Shown in pieces: positions 1 through 7,894 of a DNA stretch of 64,000 nt (within the stretch, counting starts at the first letter, position 1; the number at the start of each line of letters is the position of its first letter). The notes below the pieces were generated by a model. It saw nothing but the letters and a program-made list of their open reading frames with translations. It searched no databases and had not been told where the DNA came from. Origin of the DNA: Streptomyces mangrovisoli (lineage in GTDB: Bacteria; Actinomycetota; Actinomycetes; Streptomycetales; Streptomycetaceae); the NCBI RefSeq assembly GCF_000974985.2, contig NZ_LAVA02000016.1:1-64000 (forward strand), given 5' to 3'. The translations under genes were made by a program, and so were the position numbers.

Positions 1-33
1 GTCGCCCTCCGGTCGCCCTCCGGTCGCCCTCAG
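1..33. repeat. 11-bp tandem repeat at window edge
   Basis: Three consecutive copies of an 11-base unit (gtcgccctccg; the third copy ends in -cag) open the window. The stretch from 1 to 145 holds no convincing gene. It may be the 3' end or flank of a gene outside the window. Similar short tandem duplications occur elsewhere in this window, mainly between genes. Confidence 0.6.
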
Positions 34-145
34 GTCTCCCGAATCCCGCCCGCACCGTACGGCTCCTCTCCGCACCGTGCGGCTCGTCCGTGCCGACTGG
101 GGGACGAACAGCCCCGGTCGGCACCCCACGTGTGCAAGGAGCACG

Positions 146-1018
146 ATGAAGACGACCTCCATCCCACCCTCCACGGGAGTCGCGTTGCTGCGCGACTTCT
201 CCCTGGAGATGACGGGGAAGGACACTTCGAAGCTGGGCGAGGCCCGGCAGTCCATCCCGCCCGGTACCCGGATCAACGTGACCTACCTCGGCAACGAGGA
301 TCTGGCGCTGCGACTCGACGCAGCGACCACCGCGCGTGACCTTGGATTCGTCCCCGTACCGCACATCTCCGCCCGTCGGCTGGCCTCCGAGGCCGCCCTG
401 CGGGAGTTCCTCACGGCCCTCCGCGCGCACGGCGTCCAGGAACAGGTCTTCGCCGTGGGCGGCGACCCCGCGCAGGCGCACGGTCCGTACGACGACTCCC
501 TGCAGATCATCCGTTCCCGGCTGCTCCAGGAACACGGCGTACGCCGTGTCGGGATCAGCGGCTACCCGGAGGGCCACCCGCAGATCCCGGACGTCACGCT
601 CTGGGCCGCGCTGACGGACAAGGCGGCCGCGATGACCGAGGGCGATCTCGACGGCGACATCATCACCCAGTTCGGCTTCGACGCCGATCCCGTCCTGGCG
701 TGGATCGAGGAAGTGCGCGCGCGGGGCATCCACCTGCCGGTCCGTGTGGGCGTTCCCGGCCCCGCCGGAGTCAAGCGCCTGCTGGCCTTCGCCACTCGCT
801 TCGGTGTGGGCACGAGCACCTCCATCGCCCGCAAGTACGGGCTCTCCCTCACCAACCTGATGGGTACCGCCGGCCCCGACCGTTTCCTGCGCGCGCTCGC
901 CGCCGGCTACGACGTGGCCCGGCACGGGGACGTGAAGCTGCACTTCTACACCTTCGGCGGCCTCGGAGCCACCTCCACCTGGATCGACACCTTTCGTGAC
1001 AAGGAGGGCCTGAAGTGA
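146..1018 (+). CDS. Methylenetetrahydrofolate reductase-family protein
   Basis: Protein of 290 residues with the layout of a MetF-type TIM barrel. The family reduces 5,10-methylene-tetrahydrofolate to 5-methyl-tetrahydrofolate, or runs in reverse, using a flavin and NAD(P)H in the cytosol. Visible family features are the N-terminal segment with ...TYLGNED, the PHISARR stretch, the VGGDPAQ segment and the ISGYPEGHP segment. I chose ATG 146 because AAGGAGC lies 6 bases upstream; the frame stays open to 77 but without a ribosome site. It overlaps purU by 4 bases (GTGA), so the two are translationally coupled. A reductase joined to purU and a folP-like gene is the arrangement expected of an operon that disposes of folate-bound methyl groups, for example from O- or N-demethylation. 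That role is an inference; a demethylase, if present, would lie upstream of the window. Confidence 0.82.
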   Translation: MKTTSIPPSTGVALLRDFSLEMTGKDTSKLGEARQSIPPGTRINVTYLGNEDLALRLDAATTARDLGFVPVPHISARRLASEAALREFLTALRAHGVQEQVFAVGGDPAQAHGPYDDSLQIIRSRLLQEHGVRRVGISGYPEGHPQIPDVTLWAALTDKAAAMTEGDLDGDIITQFGFDADPVLAWIEEVRARGIHLPVRVGVPGPAGVKRLLAFATRFGVGTSTSIARKYGLSLTNLMGTAGPDRFLRALAAGYDVARHGDVKLHFYTFGGLGATSTWIDTFRDKEGLK

Positions 1019-1917
1019 CGCTCGCTCCCCAAGCCGACGTACGGCCGACCTTCGTCCGGCCGCAGACGGACCGCGCGTCGCTGACCATCAAGGGGACCGA
1101 TCGCGTGGGCATCGTCGCCGCCGTCGGCACACTGCTGAGCCGGCGCGGCGCCAACATCGTCTCCCTCGACCAGTACTCGGATCCGCAGGACGACGCCTAC
1201 TTCCAGCGCACGGTGTTCTCCAAGCCCGGCCTCCGGGCGGAGCTTCCCGCGCTACGAGAGGAGCTCCGGAGCAGGCTGAAGGACGATTTCGAACTGGACT
1301 TCACGCTCCGGGACATGGCAACTCCCAAGCGGGTCGCCATCTTCGCGTCCAAGTCCGATCACTGTCTGCTCGACCTCCTGTGGCGTCATCGGCGCGGCGA
1401 ACTGCCCGTCACCATCGCCATGGTGATCTCGAACCACCCCGACACGGCGGACGAGGTGCGGACCTTCGGCGTTCCCTTCTTCCACGTCCCCTCCACGGGC
1501 CCCGACAAGACGGCCGCCGAGGCCGAGCACCTCCGGCTCCTCGGCGGAAACGTCGACTTCGTCGTCCTGGCCCGCTACATGCAGATCCTGAGCGGCGACT
1601 TCATCGAGCGCGTCGGCGTTCCGATCATCAACATCCACCACTCGTTCCTCCCCGCGTTCGTCGGAGCGGGCCCCTACACCAAGGCCAAGGGGCGCGGGGT
1701 GAAGCTGATCGGCGCCACGGCGCACTACGTGACCGAGGACCTCGACGAGGGCCCCATCATCGAGCAGGACGTCGCGCGCGTCACCCACGCGGACTCCGTC
1801 GCCGAACTCAAGCGCCGGGGAGCCGACGTCGAACGCGCCGTGCTGTCCAGGGCCGTCCTGTGGCACGCGGAGGACCGCGTGATCAGGCACTCCCATCACA
1901 CCATCGTGTTCCCGTGA
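1015..1917 (+). CDS. purU: Formyltetrahydrofolate deformylase PurU
   Basis: 300-residue cytosolic enzyme that hydrolyses 10-formyl-tetrahydrofolate to formate and free tetrahydrofolate. An N-terminal ACT domain (about residues 20-95, with GTDRVGIVAAVGTLLSRRGANI) is followed by a formyl-transferase-fold hydrolase domain (about 105-300). Catalytic-region residues are visible: the N-x-H of NIHHSFLPAF (Asn206, His208) and Asp244 in DLDEGPII. Length is normal for the family, about 280-300 residues. The GTG start overlaps the stop of the upstream reductase, and its own stop overlaps the GTG of the folP-like gene, so the three form one coupled operon. Here PurU would release one-carbon units as formate and regenerate folate. 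That fits a demethylation or C1-overflow pathway better than purine synthesis. Confidence 0.92.
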   Translation: MTLAPQADVRPTFVRPQTDRASLTIKGTDRVGIVAAVGTLLSRRGANIVSLDQYSDPQDDAYFQRTVFSKPGLRAELPALREELRSRLKDDFELDFTLRDMATPKRVAIFASKSDHCLLDLLWRHRRGELPVTIAMVISNHPDTADEVRTFGVPFFHVPSTGPDKTAAEAEHLRLLGGNVDFVVLARYMQILSGDFIERVGVPIINIHHSFLPAFVGAGPYTKAKGRGVKLIGATAHYVTEDLDEGPIIEQDVARVTHADSVAELKRRGADVERAVLSRAVLWHAEDRVIRHSHHTIVFP

Positions 1918-2762
1918 CCCGCACCGGCCCGGTCGCTCCTCTCGACGGGACCCGCTGTGTGGTCATGGGGATCCTCAACGTGACCCCCGACTCCTTCTCC
2001 GACAGCGGTGCCCACCTGGACCCCGGACGAGCGGCGGAGCACGGGCTGGCGCTGGCGCGAGCGGGTGCCGACATCATCGATGTGGGCGGGGAGTCGACCC
2101 GCCCCGGTGCCCGTCCGGTTCCGGCGGACGAGGAACGGCGCAGGGTCCTGCCGGTGATCCGCGCGCTCGCCGCGCGCGGTGTGCGGGTCAGCGTAGACAC
2201 GATGCACGCGGAGGTCGCCGACGCCGCCCTGGAGGCAGGGGCCGTCATGGTCAATGACGTCAGCGGAGGTCTGGCCGACCGTCGTATGGCCTCCGTGATC
2301 GCGGCAGCCGAGGTTCCCTGTGTCGTCATGCACTGGCGCTCGCCCAGCACGGACATGTACCGGTACGCGCACTACGGCGATGTCGTCGGTGAAGTCCGCG
2401 AGGAGTTGCTGCGCAGAGTGGACGCCTTCACCGATGCCGGTGTCGCCCTCGAACGCATCGTCCTCGATCCGGGCCTGGGATTCGCCAAGCGCCCCGAGCA
2501 CGACTGGGAGCTGCTCAGCCGGCTTCCGGAACTGACGGCCCTCGGACGGCCCGTACTGATCGGTGCGTCCAGGAAGTCCTTCATCGGCTCGGCCCTGGCC
2601 GGCACGGGTGGCGAAGCGGTGCCCCCGGCCGGGCGGGACGCGGCCACGGCAGCCGTGTCCGCGCTGGCCGCGGCCTCCGGTGCCTGGGGAGTCAGGGTGC
2701 ACGACGTGCCCGCGAACCGGGATGCGGTGCGTATGGCCCGCGCCTGGACGGCGCGGGGTTGA
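1914..2762 (+). CDS. folP: Dihydropteroate synthase (FolP) paralogue
   Basis: 282 residues from GTG 1914, which overlaps the purU stop by 4 bases. It carries the complete dihydropteroate synthase motif series: GILNVTPDSFSDSG (about residues 19-32), DIIDVGGESTRPGA, VMVNDVSGG, LDPGLGFAKRPEHDW, and GASRKSFIG near the end. The enzyme joins p-aminobenzoate to dihydropterin pyrophosphate in folate synthesis. Streptomyces normally keep the housekeeping folP with other folate genes, so a copy fused to a reductase-purU operon is probably an accessory paralogue. It may meet extra folate demand during one-carbon catabolism. A DHPS-fold pterin-binding methyl carrier is the alternative, but the intact DHPS motifs argue against it. 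Confidence 0.88.
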   Translation: MTRTGPVAPLDGTRCVVMGILNVTPDSFSDSGAHLDPGRAAEHGLALARAGADIIDVGGESTRPGARPVPADEERRRVLPVIRALAARGVRVSVDTMHAEVADAALEAGAVMVNDVSGGLADRRMASVIAAAEVPCVVMHWRSPSTDMYRYAHYGDVVGEVREELLRRVDAFTDAGVALERIVLDPGLGFAKRPEHDWELLSRLPELTALGRPVLIGASRKSFIGSALAGTGGEAVPPAGRDAATAAVSALAAASGAWGVRVHDVPANRDAVRMARAWTARG

Positions 2763-2791
2763 TCCGCCCGCCACCAGGTGCCGGTCCGCGC

Positions 2792-2814
2792 GCCACCGGC
2801 GTCGGTCCGGTGGC
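2792..2814 (+). terminator. Hairpin between convergent folP and FUSC genes
   Basis: Perfect 8-bp inverted repeat (gccaccgg / ccggtggc) with a 7-base loop, 30 bases past the folP stop and 45 bases before the end of the opposing FUSC gene. No T tract, as is usual in Streptomyces. It could act in both directions. Confidence 0.5.
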
Positions 2815-2858
2815 ACGTGTTCGTCGCCCTCGCTCGGCCTGGACGTTACGCCGCGCTC

Positions 2859-4907
2859 TCACCAGGTGTGCGCGCCTGCGCGCACCTCGGCCTCCAGCGT
2901 GGCGATCTTCCTCCGCAACGGTTGCAGCAACTCGTCGGACGCCATGCCCTCGTAGAGGACGCCTGCGTCGTCGAGATCCCCGTCGAGCGCGGGTGTGCGC
3001 AGCACGTCGGCGATCCGGCGAATTCTGTCGGCCAGGAGAGCGACGTCCTGTGTGCCCGGCGCCTCGGCGCCGTGGGCGATACGGACCCGTGCGGCGCTGA
3101 TCTCATCCGCGACGCTCTCCACCAGGGCGACGCCTGTCGCCCCGCGCTCGACCCCGGCACGCAGTGGCGGGAGTTCCACGGGAGTCTTCTCCAACTGCGC
3201 GCGGATCGCCGCCAGGTCGCGGTACAGATGCCGGCGCAACTGGCTGCTGCGGCGTTCGTCGAGCCCGGGAGTGCAGCCGGCCGTGAGATACCGGGCCGCG
3301 TCGTCCAGAGCGTCTGCGAGTCTGGCGGGCACGCGGCTCTTGCGGCGCCCCGGCCACAGCAGATGGCCCACCACGAGCACGATCAGGCAGCCGATGGCGG
3401 TGTCCAGGAGACGGGGGAGGAGCGCTGCCGTGCCCTGGTGGGCCAGCAGGTCCGACAGCATCAGGATCAACGGCGTCATCGCGGCTGTTTGATGCGCATA
3501 GCCGCGGGGTGCCAGCACGGGCAGCAGCCCGGCCAGCAGCGCGACCACCGGAATGTCCCACCAGCCTCGCGAAGAGCCGGCCAGGGCCGCCGCCGCGACG
3601 ACCAGGCCTGCCGCGGTGCCGAGCACCCGCAGCAGTGCCCGGAAGAAGACCGGTCCGGCGTCCGGCTTGAGGACGAAGGTGACGGTGAGCGGCACCCAGT
3701 AGGACCGGGGCAGGGGCACCCAGTGGACGAGCGCCTCGGCCACACCGACGCACAGAGCGAGGCGCAGCCCGTATCCGGGTGACGCCGTACGGCGTCCACG
3801 CCATGGCCTGGCCCGTCTCTCTCCCGGGGCGGAAGCCGACCGCGGGGCGGAAGCCGACCGCGGGGCGGGCCCGGAGGGGCTCGACGGGAGCGGAGCGGTC
3901 CCTGTCGAGCGCAGCACGTCGGTGGTGACGCGTAGCGCACGCGTTGCCGCTCGGTCCGCCGGCCCGAGGGAGACGTCGACGAGAGCGCGGGGCTGTCGTA
4001 CGGCGTCGCCCCTTGCGATGACGCCGGCGAGTTCACGGACCGAGACCGGCACCGCGGGCGACAGTTGCCCGCAGTGCTGGTGGACCAGCGGCGCGACGTC
4101 CGCCAGGGGTGCCAGGGCGTCGATCCGCGTGCGCAGCAGACGCGCCTCGGGATCGCGGCGCGGGCGGTGGGATCGGAGCCGGTCATGGGCCACATCGAGC
4201 GCGGCGGTCAGGGCTCGGCGCGCGGCCTCGTACCCGTACTGGTTTGCCGGGTGCAGGCCGGACGGTGGCTGGTGGCGATGCCGTACCGGCTCGTCCGCCG
4301 GGCCTGGGACGGACGGCGTGCGGTGCCGATCCCCTACCGGCCGTCTCACGCACGTCTCCAGAAGGACGGCGGCCGCGCGATAGGCGTCCGCGACCGCGGC
4401 CTGGGCCGTGGGGCGGGCGTGGCGGGACCGGGGGAGGGCCACCAGCGCCAGGACGAGCAGAGCGCCGAGCAGGGCCAGCGACGGAGCGAGCCACCACGAT
4501 CCCGGCATCGGCAGACCGGCGCCGACGACCGTGTCGAGAAGCAGCAGCAGTCCGCACGCCGAGGCGACCGGTCCCCGGGCCGAGAGGGCGCCCGACACCA
4601 GCCCGACCAGAGCGACCGCGACCACGGTGACCGGACCCCTGCCGTGCACCAGCGGCCCCACGACGAGACCGGCCGCGCCCGCGAGTTGCGGCAGCGCGAT
4701 GCCCACCAGCCGTCCGGGGCGCCCGGGCCCCCTGTCGCTGGTGACCGCGTTGAGAGCGCCCATGGAGACGAGCGCGCCGTACGCCGGCGCACCGGACGCG
4801 GTGCCGATGGCGAGGGGGAGCGCCGTGACCGCGGCCGTCCGCAGGACGGACGCCCAGGGCGGCGTCCTTCGGCTCGGCTTGTTCGGGGTGCCCTGCGGGG
4901 CCTTCAT
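2859..4907 (-). CDS. FUSC-family (aromatic acid exporter-like) membrane protein
   Basis: 682-residue inner-membrane protein with two hydrophobic blocks. The first spans roughly residues 25-155 and the second roughly 370-520, each followed by a long soluble Arg/Ala-rich region. This duplicated layout is that of the FUSC/YccS/AaeB superfamily, which exports aromatic acids and fusaric acid-like compounds. Start ATG 4907 is the first plausible one (MKAPQGTPNK); the ribosome site is weak. A short 18-base tandem duplication near 3830-3875 encodes repeated RSASAP units in the linker. It is divergent from the ROK regulator at 5133 and convergent with the C1 operon. Next to an inferred aromatic C-glycoside pathway, export of an aromatic aglycone or acid is a reasonable but untested guess. 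Confidence 0.75.
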   Translation of the reverse strand: MKAPQGTPNKPSRRTPPWASVLRTAAVTALPLAIGTASGAPAYGALVSMGALNAVTSDRGPGRPGRLVGIALPQLAGAAGLVVGPLVHGRGPVTVVAVALVGLVSGALSARGPVASACGLLLLLDTVVGAGLPMPGSWWLAPSLALLGALLVLALVALPRSRHARPTAQAAVADAYRAAAVLLETCVRRPVGDRHRTPSVPGPADEPVRHRHQPPSGLHPANQYGYEAARRALTAALDVAHDRLRSHRPRRDPEARLLRTRIDALAPLADVAPLVHQHCGQLSPAVPVSVRELAGVIARGDAVRQPRALVDVSLGPADRAATRALRVTTDVLRSTGTAPLPSSPSGPAPRSASAPRSASAPGERRARPWRGRRTASPGYGLRLALCVGVAEALVHWVPLPRSYWVPLTVTFVLKPDAGPVFFRALLRVLGTAAGLVVAAAALAGSSRGWWDIPVVALLAGLLPVLAPRGYAHQTAAMTPLILMLSDLLAHQGTAALLPRLLDTAIGCLIVLVVGHLLWPGRRKSRVPARLADALDDAARYLTAGCTPGLDERRSSQLRRHLYRDLAAIRAQLEKTPVELPPLRAGVERGATGVALVESVADEISAARVRIAHGAEAPGTQDVALLADRIRRIADVLRTPALDGDLDDAGVLYEGMASDELLQPLRRKIATLEAEVRAGAHTW

Positions 4908-5132
4908 TCCACACCCGTTCCGTCATGTCATTCTGTAATGTAGACATGGATTCTACTATGCAGACAATCGGGCGACGTGCGTCCCGGGGAGGTCGGTGCG
5001 ATGCACCATCCCGGGAACATAAGCTCGTACCGCCGAGGCAGCTCCGAGGCGGCCCTCGCCGGGCTCGGCCGCGGAGCGCTCCGCATGACTGCCGACCCCG
5101 GCGTACGGCCCGGCTGATGGAGACTGCACTGC
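4908..5132. promoter_or_regulatory. Divergent promoter region, FUSC / ROK
   Basis: A 225-base gap between two divergent genes. The part at 4920-4975 is unusually AT-rich for this genome. It contains an inverted repeat CATGTC (4924-4929) / GACATG (4943-4948) with a 13-base spacer. Reading the minus strand, a TTGTCT hexamer is followed after about 19 bases by TACATT, a candidate promoter that would place the repeat over or just past the FUSC start of transcription. I infer an operator here, most simply for the neighbouring ROK protein. Confidence 0.4.
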
Positions 5133-6437
5133 ATGAGTGACCACACCCGGACTCTGTCGCTGGTTCTGCGCATGATCAGAAGCGGGTCCGCCGTGACCAG
5201 GCCCGAACTCGTCCGCAGGTCGGGCCTCGGCCGCACGGTGGTCACCCAGCGCGTCGATCAGGCCGTCCGGGCCGGGCTCCTGGTGGAAGGTGAACAGGCG
5301 CCCTCCACCGGGGGCCGGCCTTCCCGGGTGCTGCGGATGGCGGCCGGCAAGGGAGTCGTGCTGGGAGCGGTGTTCGGCGCGACCGGTCTGCACACCGCCG
5401 TGACCGACCTCGACGGCACCGTGCTGGCCGACGAATGGCTGGCCTGGGACGTCGAGCGCGGTCCCGAGGCATCGTTGGACACGCTCTTCGGCGCCGCGGC
5501 CCGGCTGCTCCGCCGCTACGAACAGATGCTGTGGGGGGTCTGCGTCGGCGTCCCCGGGCCGGTCGACTTCGCCCGCGGCACGCCCGTGCGGCCACCGATC
5601 ATGACCGGCTGGCACGGCTTCCGCCTGCGGGAGCGGCTGGAGGAGCACTTCGATGTGCCGGCCTGGGTGGACAACGACGCCAACTTGATGGCTCTCGGCG
5701 CGTGGAGCGCCGCCAGGGAGACCGCGGGAGACAACGTCCTCCTGGTCAAGGCCAGTACCGGGATCGGGCTCGGACTGGTGTCCCGCGGCCGACTGCACCG
5801 CGGCGCGCGCGGGGCGGCGGGCGACCTGGGGCACACCATCGTGGCGGAGGAGTCCAGGCATCGCTGTCGATGCGGCAAGTTCGGCTGCCTGGAGGCGTTC
5901 GCGGGAGGCTGGGCGCTCTCCCGGGACGGGCGAACGGCCGCCCTGGCGGGACGCAGCCCCTTCCTGGCCGCACGCCTGGAGGGTACGGACGCGCCGCTCG
6001 TGGCCACCGACATCCTCGAAGGCTGCCTGGCCGGCGATGCGGCCTGTACCGAGCTGGTGGTGCGCGCCGGAGACCTGATCGGACTGCAACTGGCCACGCT
6101 CGTCAGTGTGTTCAACCCGTCCACGGTCTTCCTCGCGGGCACCCTGGCCAGGGCGGGCGAGGTGTTTCGAGCGCCCATCGCCGAGGCCGTGACCCGTCGC
6201 TCCCTGCCCCTTGCCACCGACGAGCTGGAGGTCGTCGAGGTGGGACACGGCAGTCGCCGCGACGTCATGGGCGCAGCCGAACTCGTCATCGACGAACTGC
6301 TCCACCCCGACCTGCTCACGCGTTGGCTGCCCGCCGGCACTCCCCGGGGCACTCGGGTCGGTGACGGGAGCGGAGGCGACGACTTCACGGCCGAGGCGGC
6401 GCGCGAGGACGCGTCGCGCGACGCCCGCACCGGTTAG
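5133..6437 (+). CDS. ROK-family transcriptional regulator (1)
   Basis: 434 residues. An N-terminal winged helix-turn-helix (about 1-65, with TRPELVRRSGLGRTVVTQRV) is followed by a ROK sugar-kinase-like fold with the GVGVPGPVDF loop, VDNDANLMALG, and the ROK zinc motif CRCGKFGCLE (Cys245, Cys247, Cys252). Such proteins (NagC/Mlc/XylR type) repress or activate sugar genes and respond to a sugar or sugar phosphate. It is divergent from the FUSC exporter and closely resembles the ROK regulator at 24935: both have 'PPIM-GW-G' followed by 'WVDND-NLMALG'. The last roughly 40 residues are a charged tail beyond the usual end. Start ATG 5133 has only a weak ribosome site. Confidence 0.88.
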   Translation: MSDHTRTLSLVLRMIRSGSAVTRPELVRRSGLGRTVVTQRVDQAVRAGLLVEGEQAPSTGGRPSRVLRMAAGKGVVLGAVFGATGLHTAVTDLDGTVLADEWLAWDVERGPEASLDTLFGAAARLLRRYEQMLWGVCVGVPGPVDFARGTPVRPPIMTGWHGFRLRERLEEHFDVPAWVDNDANLMALGAWSAARETAGDNVLLVKASTGIGLGLVSRGRLHRGARGAAGDLGHTIVAEESRHRCRCGKFGCLEAFAGGWALSRDGRTAALAGRSPFLAARLEGTDAPLVATDILEGCLAGDAACTELVVRAGDLIGLQLATLVSVFNPSTVFLAGTLARAGEVFRAPIAEAVTRRSLPLATDELEVVEVGHGSRRDVMGAAELVIDELLHPDLLTRWLPAGTPRGTRVGDGSGGDDFTAEAAREDASRDARTG

Positions 6438-6447
6438 GGCCCGCCAG

Positions 6448-6522
6448 CCGGGTCAGGCCGGGTCAGGCCGGGTCAGGCCGGGTCAGGTCGGCCCGGACCG
6501 GACCGGATCAGGCCGGATCAGG
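6448..6522. repeat. 10-bp tandem repeat array
   Basis: Four perfect copies of ccgggtcagg (6448-6487) followed, after a short break, by two copies of the variant ccggatcagg (6503-6522). It lies in the 177-base gap after the ROK stop and before the end of the convergent Gfo/Idh gene. It has no coding sense and no CRISPR-like spacers. Replication slippage is the simple explanation. Confidence 0.85.
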
Positions 6523-6614
6523 CCGGAGGAGACCGGCGGCACCGCGCAGGCCCGGTCGGGCGTGCCCGACTCCGTGCCCGCGGCATGCCCCGCCGGACAC
6601 GCCCCGGGCGCCGG

Positions 6615-7748
6615 TCACTGCACAGCGACCGGTGCCGGCACGCGGTGTCCGTCGGCCGCGGTCGGGACCTCCACCCAGCCGCCGTCCCGGGCGGAGGCGA
6701 CCACGGCCTCCGCGATGCAGGCCGCGCGCAGCCCCGCGTCGAAGTCCGGCATCCCGTCCACCGCTTCGCCGCGGACGGCGGCGTGGGCGTCTGCCACGAA
6801 ATCGGCGAAGCACTCGTAGTAGCCCTGCGGGTGTCCGGCGGGAAGGGCGGCCGACCGGCCCACGGGGGCGCCGCCGCGGCCGGGGTCGCGGACCAGGACC
6901 TCGTGCGCGTCGCGCCCGCCGATCCACAGCGACTCGGGCTGCTCCTGCCGGAAGGCGTAACTCGAGTCGGGCCCGTCGAAGGAGAACGTCAGCGCGTTCT
7001 TGTAGCCGGCGGAAGCCTGGCTCACCACGAGTGAGCCGACGGCGCCGGCGTCGGTCTCCAGGAGGACGACCGCTCCGTCCTCGGTCGCGACGGGGCGAGC
7101 TGCGCCGTCGGGGCCGGGGCGCGTGGCGAAGGCCCGCGCGAACCGCGCGTCGATCCTGGTGATCCGCTGGCCGGTGACGAATTCCGCGAGGTCGCACCAG
7201 TGGACGCCGATGTCGCCGAAGGCCCGGGTCGCTCCGCCGTCGGCCGCGTCCACGCGCCAGTCGGTGGCCTCCGGGGAAGCCAGCCAGTCCTGGAGATAGC
7301 TGCCGTGCAGGAGCCATGGCGCACGGTGGCCGGGCCGGGCGAGCCGGGCGCGGGCCTCCCTGACGGACGCGTAGTACCGGTAGACGAAGGGCACGGCCGT
7401 CGCCAGGTCCCGGTCCGCCGCCAGTGAGGCGAGTTCCGCGGCGGTGCCCATGTCGGTGGCGAGCGGTTTCTCGCACACCACCGGTACTCCGGCGGCGAGC
7501 GCCGTACGGGCGAAGCGGGCGTGAGTGGCGTTCGGGGTGCACACGTGGACCACGTCGACACCGTGGCGCAGAGCCTCCTCCAGGGAGTCGAAGCCGCGTT
7601 CCGCCCCGAACCGCTGTGCCGCGGCTCGACCCTTGAGGGGAGTCGAGCCGATCACGCCGACGAGGCGGGCGCCGTTGACGGCCGCCGAGCGGGCATGCAC
7701 GGCTCCCATGAACCCGGTACCGACGATCGCGACCCGCAACCCGCTCAT
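6615..7748 (-). CDS. Gfo/Idh/MocA-family oxidoreductase
   Basis: 377-residue NAD(P)-dependent dehydrogenase. The N-terminal Rossmann fold has VAIVGTGFMG (residues 7-16); the family's EKP motif is at residues 93-95 (VVCEKPLATD); GDIGVHWCDLAEF matches the substrate-side motif. Such enzymes oxidise or reduce sugar and inositol hydroxyls, including 3-keto sugars. I place the start at ATG 7748, preceded by GAGGAG about 6 bases away, and not at 7817. It is divergent from a TIM-barrel sugar isomerase at 7895, a common partnership for modified or keto sugars. Close to the C-glycoside block, it could reduce or interconvert the released keto sugar; the true substrate is unknown. Confidence 0.88.
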   Translation of the reverse strand: MSGLRVAIVGTGFMGAVHARSAAVNGARLVGVIGSTPLKGRAAAQRFGAERGFDSLEEALRHGVDVVHVCTPNATHARFARTALAAGVPVVCEKPLATDMGTAAELASLAADRDLATAVPFVYRYYASVREARARLARPGHRAPWLLHGSYLQDWLASPEATDWRVDAADGGATRAFGDIGVHWCDLAEFVTGQRITRIDARFARAFATRPGPDGAARPVATEDGAVVLLETDAGAVGSLVVSQASAGYKNALTFSFDGPDSSYAFRQEQPESLWIGGRDAHEVLVRDPGRGGAPVGRSAALPAGHPQGYYECFADFVADAHAAVRGEAVDGMPDFDAGLRAACIAEAVVASARDGGWVEVPTAADGHRVPAPVAVQ

Positions 7749-7894
7749 GGAGGTGCTCCTCTCCCGCCGGGAGCGCACGCCCCCGAGCGGCATTAATGCT
7801 CTGGATGATCGAAACAAGGCAGCTTGAGACGTGCAGAGCGTCGACTTTTACTCAGATTAAGCTAAAGTGGCAGCGAATCCAAGGAGGCTGTGAC
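7749..7894. promoter_or_regulatory. Divergent promoter region, dehydrogenase / isomerase
   Basis: 146-base gap whose middle (about 7790-7870) is markedly AT-rich, with TTAATG, a TTGAGA hexamer and TTTTACTCAGATTAAGCTAA. Promoters for both flanking genes should lie here. AAGGAGG at 7881-7887 is the ribosome site for the gene at 7895. I could not pick out a convincing operator by eye. Confidence 0.4.

Noticed and set aside
1252..1899. 215-codon frame antisense to purU
   Set aside because: Repetitive Asp/Gly/Val composition typical of a reverse-complement shadow.
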